Origin: Streptomyces cucumeris
Lineage (GTDB): Bacteria > Actinomycetota > Actinomycetes > Streptomycetales > Streptomycetaceae
NCBI RefSeq assembly: GCF_024295805.1
Contig: NZ_JANCLX010000007.1
Span: 62,001 to 126,000 of the forward strand
Direction of reading: 5' to 3'
DNA length: 64,000 bases
Within the stretch, counting starts at the first letter, position 1. Each line of letters opens with the position of its first letter. Made by a program: the position numbers and the translations under genes. Shown here in pieces: positions 17,397 to 25,939 of the stretch. The notes beneath the pieces are model-generated. The model was not told the DNA's origin. It saw only the letters and a program-made list of their open reading frames with translations, and searched no databases.

Positions 17397-18593
17397 ATGC
17401 ATGAGATATTCGGCACCTGGGACGAGCGTTTCGAAGGCGTCCGCGACGTTCTCGCGGAAAACATCGCGAGCGGCGCCGACCTGGGCGCCTCCGTGGCGAT
17501 CTTCATGGAGGGCGAGCCGGTCCTCGACGTCTGGGGCGGCTGTTTCGACATCGAGCGCCGGCGGCTGTGGGACCGGGACGATGTCACGGCGGTCTGGTCG
17601 TCCTCGAAGAATCTGACCGCGATGTGCGTCCTGCTGCTGGCGGACCGGGGCGAGATCGGCCTGGACGAGCCGGTGGCCTGGTACTGGCCGGAGTTCGGTC
17701 AGGGCGGCAAGGAGGGGGTGCTGGTCCGGCATGTGCTGGGGCATGCCGCCGGGCTGCCGACCTGGGACGAGGAGATCACCTTCGAGGATCTCTACGGCTG
17801 GGAGAAGCCGGTGGAACTGCTGGCCCGGCAGCGGCCGCGATGGAAGCCCGGCACGGCCAGCGGCTATCACGCGTATACGCAGGGCAGCATCATCGGCGAG
17901 GTGGTCCGCCGGGTGACCGGGCGGAGCCTGGGGCGGTTCCTCGCCGAGGAACTGGCCGGGCCGCTCGGGGCCCCCTGCTACATCGGTCTGGCGCCCGAGG
18001 AGCACCACCGGGTCTCCCCCGTGATTCCGCTGGACGACATGTTCTCCGGCAGGCCCGTGGACCATCCGCTGCGGGAGATCATCGGAAATCCGCCGATGCA
18101 CCAGGAGACCCACACCATCGCGTGGACGCCCGCATGGCGGCAGGCCGAGCTGCCCGCCATGGGCGGTATCGCCAACGCGCGGGGGCTCGCCGCGGTCCAG
18201 TCGCTGCTGGCCAACGGGGGCGAGACGCTCGGGGTCAGGCTGATGTCGGAGGCCGGGTGCCGCAGGGCGTTCGAGGAGCAGACCAACGGGGTCGACCGGA
18301 CGTTCCTGACCCCCGCCCGATGGGGAATGAGCTGGCTGCTGCCGTCGCCGGAGCTGCCGCTGCCCGCTCCGCGGGGCGCCTTCTTCGGCGGTTCGGGAGG
18401 GTCGTTCTGTCTGATCGACCCCGACCGGCGGATGGCCCTGGCCTATGTCCCCAACCGCATGCGGGAGACCCGGAGCGCCATGGACCCCCGCCGGCTGAGC
18501 ATCGTCCGGGCCACCTACGCGGCGCTGGCCGCCGCCGACGGCGACGGCCGGGGCGACGGCGGCGGCATGCGTCAGCGCTTGGGCAGCTTGTAG
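17397..18593 (+). CDS. Beta-lactamase-fold serine hydrolase (EstB type)
   Basis: A 398-residue protein of the class C beta-lactamase/esterase family. ATG 17397 has no ribosome site, consistent with a leaderless message. SxxK is SSSKNL near residue 69, with the serine as nucleophile. The YxN position appears as GYHAYTQGS (Tyr present, Asn replaced), and GGSGG near the C-terminus replaces the KTG box, both usual for esterase-type members. No signal peptide is visible, so it is probably cytoplasmic. Its 3' end overlaps the convergent gene by 22 bp. Substrate unknown; EstB-like enzymes hydrolyse short-chain esters or lactams. Confidence 0.85.
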   Translation: MHEIFGTWDERFEGVRDVLAENIASGADLGASVAIFMEGEPVLDVWGGCFDIERRRLWDRDDVTAVWSSSKNLTAMCVLLLADRGEIGLDEPVAWYWPEFGQGGKEGVLVRHVLGHAAGLPTWDEEITFEDLYGWEKPVELLARQRPRWKPGTASGYHAYTQGSIIGEVVRRVTGRSLGRFLAEELAGPLGAPCYIGLAPEEHHRVSPVIPLDDMFSGRPVDHPLREIIGNPPMHQETHTIAWTPAWRQAELPAMGGIANARGLAAVQSLLANGGETLGVRLMSEAGCRRAFEEQTNGVDRTFLTPARWGMSWLLPSPELPLPAPRGAFFGGSGGSFCLIDPDRRMALAYVPNRMRETRSAMDPRRLSIVRATYAALAAADGDGRGDGGGMRQRLGSL

Positions 18594-19306
18594 CGGAAAC
18601 GCAGCTCGAAGACGCCCTCCAGACCCCCGGTGGCCGGGTCGAAGCGCTTGAGGTCGGCGATCTCGACACCACTGCCGCGGATGCCCGCGAACGCTCCCGT
18701 GCCGCCGAGGATCGTCCCGCGGCCGTCCTTGCGGGGGCCCGCGGTGGTGTTCGCCTTCAGCTTCCCCACCCAGGGCTTCTTACTGGCGAAGGCGGGCTTG
18801 AAGACCTTGGTGGCGACCTTCGTGGAGTTCTCGATCTGGTCGAGGACGAGGGATCCGCGGCCCGGGAAGAACAGGGTCCAGACGGTGTGGGTCATCATCT
18901 TGCCCGAAGCGAAGTCGGTCTCCGGCAGCACTTCCTCGATCTCGGTGGAGAAGCCGACGACCTTGCCGTTCTTGTCGCGGAGCTTGCCGCCCAGGGCGAA
19001 TGCCTTCTGCAGTTTGGGCTCGGTGAATTTCGCGATCCCGGACGGGAACCTCGCAAGCGGCAGATTCCCCCGGTGCGTCTCGAACACACCGTCCTTCGGC
19101 ACCTGGGCGAAGAAGGACTCCTCGATCCATTCGGAGCCGGATTTCCCGCCCGCCCGTGAGGAGCCGGAGTCGTCGTCATCGGAATCGTAGGCATACACCC
19201 CGATTCCGATGGCGAGTGCCGCCACCACGACACTCGCGGTCCCGATCATCATCCGGCGGCGCGCGGTGTCCTTCTTCGGCATTTCGGGGGCCTCGGGCGC
19301 GGTCAT
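18572..19306 (-). CDS. Membrane-anchored allene-oxide-cyclase-like barrel protein
   Basis: A 244-residue protein. ATG 19306 has a perfect GGAGGAG site. Residues 1-20 are cytoplasmic and basic (MPKKDTARRRMM), then one hydrophobic helix (IGTASVVVAALAIGIGVYAY) and an Asp/Ser linker (DSDDDDSGSS). The outer domain has KLRDKNGKVVGFSTEIEEVL, GSLVLDQIENSTKV and GTILGGTGAFAGIRGSGVEI. That last Gly-rich strand is typical of the AOC-barrel/dirigent-like superfamily. No lipobox is present, so it is an N-in anchored or poorly cleaved secreted protein. Bacterial members often sit near natural-product genes; no catalytic claim is made. Confidence 0.7.
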   Translation of the reverse strand: MTAPEAPEMPKKDTARRRMMIGTASVVVAALAIGIGVYAYDSDDDDSGSSRAGGKSGSEWIEESFFAQVPKDGVFETHRGNLPLARFPSGIAKFTEPKLQKAFALGGKLRDKNGKVVGFSTEIEEVLPETDFASGKMMTHTVWTLFFPGRGSLVLDQIENSTKVATKVFKPAFASKKPWVGKLKANTTAGPRKDGRGTILGGTGAFAGIRGSGVEIADLKRFDPATGGLEGVFELRFRYKLPKR

Positions 19307-19398
19307 GGAAATCTCCTCCCGGTCGTTTCCGCGGTGCGGATTCAGCAAGCGGATCCAGCAATACGAAAAAATCGTCGCTCCGCCGCCGCGCCGTTTCC

Positions 19399-19415
19399 GG
19401 AGTATTCGCTACTCC
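19399..19415. promoter_or_regulatory. GGAGTA-N5-TACTCC inverted repeat
   Basis: Perfect 6-bp arms 93 bp before the start of the anchored barrel protein, in an AT-richer stretch. Possible operator for that gene; nothing else supports it. Confidence 0.35.
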
Positions 19416-19671
19416 CCGATGGAGTGGCCCGGAACGGGGAGAGCCGGATCGCCCATGTGAGTACGGCTTGCTCATGACCGGCCCGCGCCGCCGCGGGACC
19501 ATCTGCGTGGAAGGACCGGCTCGGCCCACGGAGCCGAGTCGGTCCTCGGCGACGAACCAGTGATGTCACGGATTCGGGCGGCCCGCCCGCGGGCTCAAGA
19601 TGGCGGTGCCGCATGCCGACGGCTGCGTACGGCGGACCCGCTGCCCGTTCCGAACGCTGAAGGACATCTCG

Positions 19672-22323
19672 ATGGCTACCGCAGTGCCCGCGGCACCGTC
19701 CCCGCCGCCCCCGTACTCCGGAGGGCCGCCGCCCTCGTCCCCGGACGAGGCGCAGGCACTCCACACGGTCGGTCTGACCAGTGAGCCGCCCCTCGTGGGC
19801 CGGGAACGCGAGCTGACCGCGGGTCTGACGGTGCTGAGCCGCCGCCACGGCCCCGGCGGCGTCCTGCTGACCGGCCCCGCCGGGATCGGCAAGACCCGGC
19901 TCGGCGGGGAACTCGCCGCGGCGATCATGACCCCGCACCCCGGCTCCGCCTCCGCCGCCGGTGTCGTCACCGGTGTGGACGAACTCGCGCCCGGCGGCGT
20001 ACTGCCCACCGTCCAGCGGCTGCTGTGCGCCACCGCCCGGCGGCCACGGCTGCTGTGGATCGACGACGCGCATCTGCTGCCGCCGCAGGCGATCGAACCG
20101 CTGCTGCTCCTGCTCCGGCGGCGCGGCGACAAGATGCTCCTGACGGTGAACCCGGACGAGGCGCCGCCGCATCTGCACGCACTGTGGAAGGACCAGCACC
20201 TCGCCCGGGTGGATCTGCCACCGCTGGACGTCCCGGCCTCCCGGCGGCTGGCCGGTGCCCTGCTGGAGGACCGGCTGGCCCAGACCGGGGTGGCCCGGCT
20301 GGCGCGGATGTCGGCGGGCAACCCCCTGCTGCTGCGCGAGCTGGTGCGCGCCGCGCTCGCCCAGGGGGTGCTGCGGCAGGACGAGGGCTGGTGGCACCTG
20401 GACGACGCCCTGCCGACCTCCGACGCGCTGCGCGATCTGGCCGACCGCAGGCTCCGCCCGCTCGGTACGGAGTCCCGGCGCGCCCTGGAGCTGATCGCGC
20501 TGGCCGAACCCGCCCGGCTGGATGTGCTGGAGACACTCGTCGGGCTGCCCACCCTGCTGGACCTGGAGGACCAGGGGCTGATCCAGGCCCCCGATCCGCG
20601 CCGCCGGGCCGCCGAGGCCGACGCGGCATCGGTCCGGATCGCCCATCCGTACCTGGGCCAGGTGCTGCGCCAGGGGGTGGCGCCGCTGCGCCGCAAGCAC
20701 TATCTGCGGACCTGGACCGGGGCGCTGCCCGGGCCCGGGGCCCGGCCCCCGGCCGAGCGGATCCTGCTGGCCCAGTGGCATCTGGACGCCGGGGACGTCC
20801 CCGCCCAGGAGACGCTGCTGGAGGCGGCACAGGACGCCCTGAGGGCCCATGAGCTGCCGACGGCGGCCCGGCTCGCCACCGCGGCCTGGGACCACTTCGG
20901 CACGGCGGAGGCGGCCGAGATGCGGGCACGGACGCTGCTGGCCCGCGCGGAGTTCGGGGAGCTGCACACGTTCGTCGCGGCGGTGCGCGCCGAGCACCGC
21001 GAGTACGGCACGGTGCTGGATCCGGTGCGGGCGCGCGCCTTCGTCTTCCAGGGCCGTCCGCACGAGGCCGAGGAGATGGCGACGGGGCTGCCCGAGGCCG
21101 ACGCGGCGCTCATCAACGGGATGGTGTGCTTCTTCCGCGGCCACTTCGGCGCGGCGCTGGAGCACTGCTCACCGCTGCTGCGCGCCCCGCTGCCCACCCA
21201 CCGGCTGGAGTCCGGGCTCTTCGCCATGGCGACCCTGTGCTACCAGGGGCGGCCGACGGAGGCCCTGGAGCACTACCGGCGGCTGCGGGACGACACCGAG
21301 CTGCACACCTCGATCGCCTGGCCGCTGATCCAGGACTCGCTGGAGGAACTGCACGCGGTGGCGCTGCTGTTCAGCGGGCGGCTGGAGGAGGCGGAGATAC
21401 TGCTGACCCGCGAGTACCACGCGGCCACCCGGGAGTACGCGACGCGGGTGGACGCCCAGCGCGGGCTCTCCCTGGGCGCGGTGCTGTACGAGCGCGGCCG
21501 CCCGCGCCAGGCCCTGGCGTTCCTCACCTTCACCCCCGCCTACCAGGTCGGCTGGCAGCCGTGGGAGGCCATGTCCCGTGTCTACTCGGCGCTGGCCATG
21601 AGCTGTCTGCCGCCCGGGGCCGCCGGTCCGGCGGACGGCCCGGCCGGCACCGAGGACGCCCTCGACGGGCTGTTCGGCGGCCACTGCCGCGGCGCGCTGC
21701 GGCTCGCCCACGCGCGCCGGGCTCATCACGCGGGGGACGTCAAGGGCGCCACCCGGTTCCTGCACGAGGCCGTCGAGGACGCGCTGTCCCACCACGGCTA
21801 CGCGGATGTGGTGGCGGTGCTGCACGAGTGCGCGCGGCTGGGTCTTGAGCAGCATCCGGCGGTCCACCACGACCACCCGGTCCAGGGGCCGTTGCTGCGC
21901 GCCCGGCTGCTCTACGCCCGCGCGGTGGCGGACGGGGACGCCAAGCTGCTGGGGCAGGCGGCCCGGACGATGGCCGAGTCCGGTGCCCATCTGTACGCGG
22001 CCGAGGGCTACGCCGAACTCGCGCGGCTGCACCACCGGGCGGGCCGCGACCGGGCCGCGACCGCGGCGACGGCCCAGGCGCGGACCCTGCTCAAACGCTG
22101 TGACGACGTGGTCACTCCGCCCCTGGACTTCCTCGGGGAGAGCGCGCCGCTGTCGGCGCGCGAGCGCACGGTGGCACGGCTGGCCGCGCAGGGGCTGACG
22201 GACAAGGAGATCGCGGGCCAACTCGTGATCTCGCCGCGGACGGTGAGCAACACCCTGTACCGGATCTACCAGAAGATCGGTGCCACCGACCGCCGGCATC
22301 TGCGGCGGCTGCTGTCCGCGTGA
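19672..22323 (+). CDS. Large LuxR-family ATPase regulator (LAL)
   Basis: An 883-residue protein. ATG 19672 with AAGGA 8 bp upstream. A Pro-rich N-terminus (SPPPPYSGGPPPSS) precedes the ATPase domain: Walker A GPAGIGKT near 68-75 and Walker B LLWIDDAHLL near 150. A long helical tetratricopeptide-like middle follows. The C-terminal 60 residues are a LuxR helix-turn-helix (LSARERTVARLAAQGLTDKE then IAGQLVISPRTVSNTLYRIY). LAL proteins are ATP-dependent activators, frequently of natural-product or carbohydrate genes. Its targets may be the neighbouring serine hydrolase and barrel protein, because no other cluster is near. Confidence 0.9.
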   Translation: MATAVPAAPSPPPPYSGGPPPSSPDEAQALHTVGLTSEPPLVGRERELTAGLTVLSRRHGPGGVLLTGPAGIGKTRLGGELAAAIMTPHPGSASAAGVVTGVDELAPGGVLPTVQRLLCATARRPRLLWIDDAHLLPPQAIEPLLLLLRRRGDKMLLTVNPDEAPPHLHALWKDQHLARVDLPPLDVPASRRLAGALLEDRLAQTGVARLARMSAGNPLLLRELVRAALAQGVLRQDEGWWHLDDALPTSDALRDLADRRLRPLGTESRRALELIALAEPARLDVLETLVGLPTLLDLEDQGLIQAPDPRRRAAEADAASVRIAHPYLGQVLRQGVAPLRRKHYLRTWTGALPGPGARPPAERILLAQWHLDAGDVPAQETLLEAAQDALRAHELPTAARLATAAWDHFGTAEAAEMRARTLLARAEFGELHTFVAAVRAEHREYGTVLDPVRARAFVFQGRPHEAEEMATGLPEADAALINGMVCFFRGHFGAALEHCSPLLRAPLPTHRLESGLFAMATLCYQGRPTEALEHYRRLRDDTELHTSIAWPLIQDSLEELHAVALLFSGRLEEAEILLTREYHAATREYATRVDAQRGLSLGAVLYERGRPRQALAFLTFTPAYQVGWQPWEAMSRVYSALAMSCLPPGAAGPADGPAGTEDALDGLFGGHCRGALRLAHARRAHHAGDVKGATRFLHEAVEDALSHHGYADVVAVLHECARLGLEQHPAVHHDHPVQGPLLRARLLYARAVADGDAKLLGQAARTMAESGAHLYAAEGYAELARLHHRAGRDRAATAATAQARTLLKRCDDVVTPPLDFLGESAPLSARERTVARLAAQGLTDKEIAGQLVISPRTVSNTLYRIYQKIGATDRRHLRRLLSA

Positions 22324-22385
22324 CCCGGTGGCCGGAGGCGGCGCCCGGTGACCGGAGGCGGCGCGGATCCGCGACGCGCGCCCGT

Positions 22386-22432
22386 GCAACCCTCTCGCAA
22401 CCTGGGCGCGGGTTGGCTGGGTCGGTACCGTT
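22386..22432 (+). promoter_or_regulatory. GCAAC direct repeats ahead of DUF779 gene
   Basis: GCAAC at 22386 and 22397, 11 bp apart, with TACCGT at about 22426-22431. This matches the element before the aldehyde dehydrogenase at 15416. Confidence 0.5.
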
Positions 22433-22461
22433 GGGAACCCGGCCAGGAGAGGAGCCGCAGG

Positions 22462-22821
22462 ATGTCCGAGGTGTCGCGGATCGCGCTGACCCCGGCCGCC
22501 GCCGATCTCATCCGCCGGCTGAGCGCGGCTCACGGGCCGCTGATGTTCCATCAGTCGGGCGGCTGCTGCGACGGCAGCGCGCCGATGTGCTACCCGCTGG
22601 GCGAGTTCCGTACCGGCGCGTCCGATGTGCTGCTCGGGGAGCTGGTGGTGGAGGACGTCGAGCGGCCGGTGGGCTTCTGGATGTCGGCGTCCCAGTTCGA
22701 GCGGTGGCGGCACACCCATCTGACGGTGGACGTGGTGCCGGGGCGGGGCAGCGGATTCTCGCTGGAGGCGCCGGAGGGCGTCCGGTTCCTCATCCGTTCC
22801 CGGCTGCTGGACGCCGGGTAG
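22462..22821 (+). CDS. DUF779 family protein
   Basis: A 119-residue protein, ATG 22462 with GGAGAGGAG upstream. Hallmarks are LIRRLSAAHGPLMFHQSGGC, CDGSAPMCYP and FWMSASQFERWRHT. The SGGCCDG-x-PMC cluster of three cysteines suggests a metal or redox site. DUF779 genes generally accompany ExaC-type aldehyde dehydrogenases, and I recall them being called AdhX. The function is unproven; a maturation or accessory role for the dehydrogenase is often assumed. Here it is separated from that enzyme but keeps the same upstream repeat. Confidence 0.9.
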   Translation: MSEVSRIALTPAAADLIRRLSAAHGPLMFHQSGGCCDGSAPMCYPLGEFRTGASDVLLGELVVEDVERPVGFWMSASQFERWRHTHLTVDVVPGRGSGFSLEAPEGVRFLIRSRLLDAG

Positions 22822-22842
22822 CGCACCGGCCGGGCCGTCGCC

Positions 22843-25080
22843 CTAGCTGGCGTCGGCCAGTGCCAGGGTGTGCAGCCGCTCCGGCGGGCCGGGGCGGGCG
22901 TAGTACCAGCCCTGCGCGGTGTCGCAGCCCAGCATCCGCAGATGCTCGGCCTGTACCGCGGTCTCCACGCCTTCCACGGTCACCGCGAGGTCGAGGGTGT
23001 GGGCGAGTGAGACGATCCCCTCGACGATCTTGACGTCCACCGGATCGGCCGGGGCGCGCTGCATCCCGCGGGTGAAGGAACGGTCCAGTTTGAGCTGGCT
23101 GACCGGCAGGCGGCGCAGGTACGAGAGGTTGGAGTAGCCGGTGCCGAAGTCGTCCAGGGCGATGTCCACGCCCAGGTCGGCGAGTTGGCGCAGCGGCCGC
23201 AAGGCGTCCTCGTCGGCTCCGATGAGGTCGTTCTCGGTGACCTCCAGGCACAGCGTGCTGGGGCACAGTCCGGCGTTCTCCAGCACCGCCACGGTGTCGG
23301 AGACCAGGGTGGGGTGGTTGAGCTGGCAGGGCGAGAGGTTGACGTTGACGCGCAGCGGATCGCGGTCGTCCTCGGCGCTGTCCCGCCACTTCCGGGCCTG
23401 CCGGGCGGCCTGCTCCAGCACCCAGCGGCCGAGCGGGACGATCAGACCGGTGTCCTCGGCCAGCGGGATGAACTGGTCGGGGCCGAGCACTCCGTGCACC
23501 GGGTGCAGCCAGCGGACGAGCGCCTCGGCGCCGCGCACGGTGCCGTCGGCGAGCCGCACCAGGGGCTGGTACTCGATGAAGAACTCGCCCTTCTCCAGGG
23601 CCGAGGGCAGTCCGTTGGTGAGGCTGTGACGGGCGATCACCCGGGCGTTGGAGTCGGCGTCGGCGAGTTCGAAGCGGTTGCCGCCCGCGGCCTTGGCCCG
23701 GTACATGGTGATGTCGGCGCTGCGCAGCACCTCGGCGCGGCCGATCTCCCCGGCCCGTCCGTCGACGACGCCGATGCTGACGCGCACCTGGAGTTCACGG
23801 CCCTCGACGCGGACGGGTTCGGCCAGCGCGGCGAGCATCCGGCGGGCCAGCGCGGTGCCGTCGGTCTGTGCGGAGGGGCCGGTGACCAGGGCCATGAACT
23901 CGTCCCCGCCGACGCGGGCGATGAGTTCGTCGGGCGAGGTGAGACAGGCGTGCAGCCGTTCGGCGACGGCCATGAGCATCCGGTCCCCGGCGGAGTGGCC
24001 GAGGCTGTCGTTGACGGCCTTGAAGCCGTCGAGGTCGAGGTAGCAGACGCCGAACCGCTCGGCGTCGGCGTCGGCGGCGAGCACCTGGTCGAGCCGTTCG
24101 AGGAACAGGGCGCGGTTGGGCAGTCCGGTCAGCTCGTCGTGGGTGGCCTCGTAGCGCAGCCGCTCCTGGAGTTCACGGTGTTCGGTGATGTCCTCGGCGA
24201 GGGTGAGCTGGTACTGCGGGGCGCCGGTGGAGTCACGGAGCAGGGTGACCGTCAGATTGGTCCACAGCACGCTGCCGTCGTCGCGGTAGTGCGGCTTCTC
24301 GATGCGGAAGTGGTCGCGTTCGCCGTTCACGAGCTGGCGGTAGAGCTCATGGGCGCCCGGCGCGTCGTCGGGGTGGACGAACTCGTTGACGTTCCGGCCG
24401 GGGCGGAAGAAGTCGCGTCCGCCGAACATGACAGCCATGGGGTCGTTGACGACGAGGATCTCACCGTCGAGCGCGGCGATGCCGACGCCGATGACGGCAC
24501 CCTCGAACACCGCCCGGAACTTGGCCTCGCTGGCGTGCAGCGCCTTCTCGGCCTCGGTGCGGGCGGCCAGCGCGGCCCGGGAGATGGCCTGCTGGGCGGC
24601 GCGCTCACGGGCCCGCAGCTCGCGGACGAACCCGGTGGCGAGCGCATGCTGCAGCCGGGCGCAGCGGGCGCGCGCGCCGGAGTCGTCCGGCGGCTCCGTG
24701 CCCTCCGGCGGGCAGTGGTCGACCAGATGGGCGTCGACGGCGCCCAGTACGGCGGGCAGCGCCTCGGGCTCGGTGCAGTGGGCGTCCACCAGGGCGGCAC
24801 CGACCTCGTAGGCCACCGCGGTGTCGAAGGGACGGGCGTGCAGCGCGGTGGCCAACTGGCGGGCCAGCGGCACCAGACGGTCCTGGAACTCCGCGAGGGT
24901 CAGGGGCGTGGCCACGACCGGGTGGACGGCGCGGCTCCACAGCGCCGCGAACCGTTCCGGTCCGGTGTCCCGCGGACCGGTGGCGTCGCGGGCGGTGTCT
25001 TCGGTACGGTCCCCGGCCGTGGGGCCGGCGGCATCGTGGGAGCCGCCGTCACGTCTCGGTCCGCCCGGTTCCGACGTCAT
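22843..25080 (-). CDS. PAS-GGDEF-EAL cyclic-di-GMP enzyme
   Basis: A 745-residue cytoplasmic protein. ATG 25080 with ggag upstream; an earlier ATG exists but the added part looks non-coding. Residues 1-40 are disordered, then a helical region (about 45-180), then a PAS/PAC domain (about 184-300: KFRAVFEGAVIGVGIAALDG, YQLTLAEDITEHRELQERL). GGDEF is intact (RVGGDEFMA, near 391). The EAL domain is also intact: EALVRW near 519, EVTENDLI, DDFGTGYSNL, LKLDRSF and VEGVET. The usual RxxD inhibitory site is TSPD here, so product inhibition is likely lost. It should make and/or break c-di-GMP, which controls BldD and development in Streptomyces. It resembles RmdA/CdgA in layout; I cannot tell which. 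Confidence 0.93.
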   Translation of the reverse strand: MTSEPGGPRRDGGSHDAAGPTAGDRTEDTARDATGPRDTGPERFAALWSRAVHPVVATPLTLAEFQDRLVPLARQLATALHARPFDTAVAYEVGAALVDAHCTEPEALPAVLGAVDAHLVDHCPPEGTEPPDDSGARARCARLQHALATGFVRELRARERAAQQAISRAALAARTEAEKALHASEAKFRAVFEGAVIGVGIAALDGEILVVNDPMAVMFGGRDFFRPGRNVNEFVHPDDAPGAHELYRQLVNGERDHFRIEKPHYRDDGSVLWTNLTVTLLRDSTGAPQYQLTLAEDITEHRELQERLRYEATHDELTGLPNRALFLERLDQVLAADADAERFGVCYLDLDGFKAVNDSLGHSAGDRMLMAVAERLHACLTSPDELIARVGGDEFMALVTGPSAQTDGTALARRMLAALAEPVRVEGRELQVRVSIGVVDGRAGEIGRAEVLRSADITMYRAKAAGGNRFELADADSNARVIARHSLTNGLPSALEKGEFFIEYQPLVRLADGTVRGAEALVRWLHPVHGVLGPDQFIPLAEDTGLIVPLGRWVLEQAARQARKWRDSAEDDRDPLRVNVNLSPCQLNHPTLVSDTVAVLENAGLCPSTLCLEVTENDLIGADEDALRPLRQLADLGVDIALDDFGTGYSNLSYLRRLPVSQLKLDRSFTRGMQRAPADPVDVKIVEGIVSLAHTLDLAVTVEGVETAVQAEHLRMLGCDTAQGWYYARPGPPERLHTLALADAS

Positions 25081-25939
25081 ATCGCATGCTCCGCGGAATG
25101 GCCTTCCCGGCCCGTTCCGACCTCGTCCGCGGCGCTCGTTCCCTCCGGCCGCCAGTCCACGTCCTGCACTTCCTTCGCCCTCTTCCGGCTTCCGGGGCCG
25201 CCCTCGGGCCGTCCGCGTCCTCGGGGAAGTGGAGCACGACGAAGAGCGGCAGGGCAACCCGCTGCTGAGGCGAGATTACTGATCAACCGCTCGGCGGGGA
25301 AAGGAAAAAACGGAAATCGGAAGTCCGCATCGAGCCGGGGAGAAGGGAGAAGCCGGGAGAAGACGGGCACCTGTCAGAGGCATCTGCCACCGTCCGGATC
25401 GCGCCATCGCGCACCCCTCGAAAACCTGCCCCGCCGCAGGACGACGCGGTGATCCGGCGGTTCCGCGGGGCGTCGGCCACGGGCCTCGCGGGGCGTATGC
25501 CGAGGCCGTCAGGTGCCGCGGTGCCCGTACGGACCGGCGGGGCCGAAATGGCGGGGTTCCGACTTCCGGAACGGAGACGGTGATGCTGAGCACATCGCCG
25601 TCAATCCGCCCCGGCCCGGGGGGAGGTGCGCCCATCGTCCCCCATCTCGCCCGGGGTGGAGGGATGTTGGGCGGCTCACACCGTCGCGCCGTGCCGCACG
25701 GACGGTCGCGATCGTGTCGCGGGACGGCGTGCCGCGCGGACGGTCGCGCCGGGGCGGTCCCGCGCCACCCCCGCCCGGCCGCCGCCACCGGTGGAACCAC
25801 TGACGGGCGCCCCCGCCCCATCGGCGGCCGGGCTCCCCTGCGCCCACAGGTCGAGAGCGGCAGCGGGACTCACCCCGGGAGCACAGAAGAAATGTCGCTT
25901 TATGGGGTTATTCATCTGAAAGTGGGTACTCCAGGGCGT
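25081..25939. other. 859-bp intergenic region
   Basis: No gene is supported. A purine-rich tract lies at 25290-25375 (gggaaaggaaaaaacggaaa and gggagaagggagaag). A 20-bp imperfect direct repeat, GTGCCGCACGGACGGTCGCG, occurs at 25691-25710 and 25729-25748. The last 60 bp before 25940 are AT-richer, as expected of a promoter. Confidence 0.45.
25691..25748. repeat. 20-bp direct repeat pair
   Basis: Two copies of GTGCCGC(A/G)CGGACGGTCGCG, 38 bp start to start, differing at one base. Function unknown; possibly regulatory for the PucR-type gene downstream. Confidence 0.4.
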
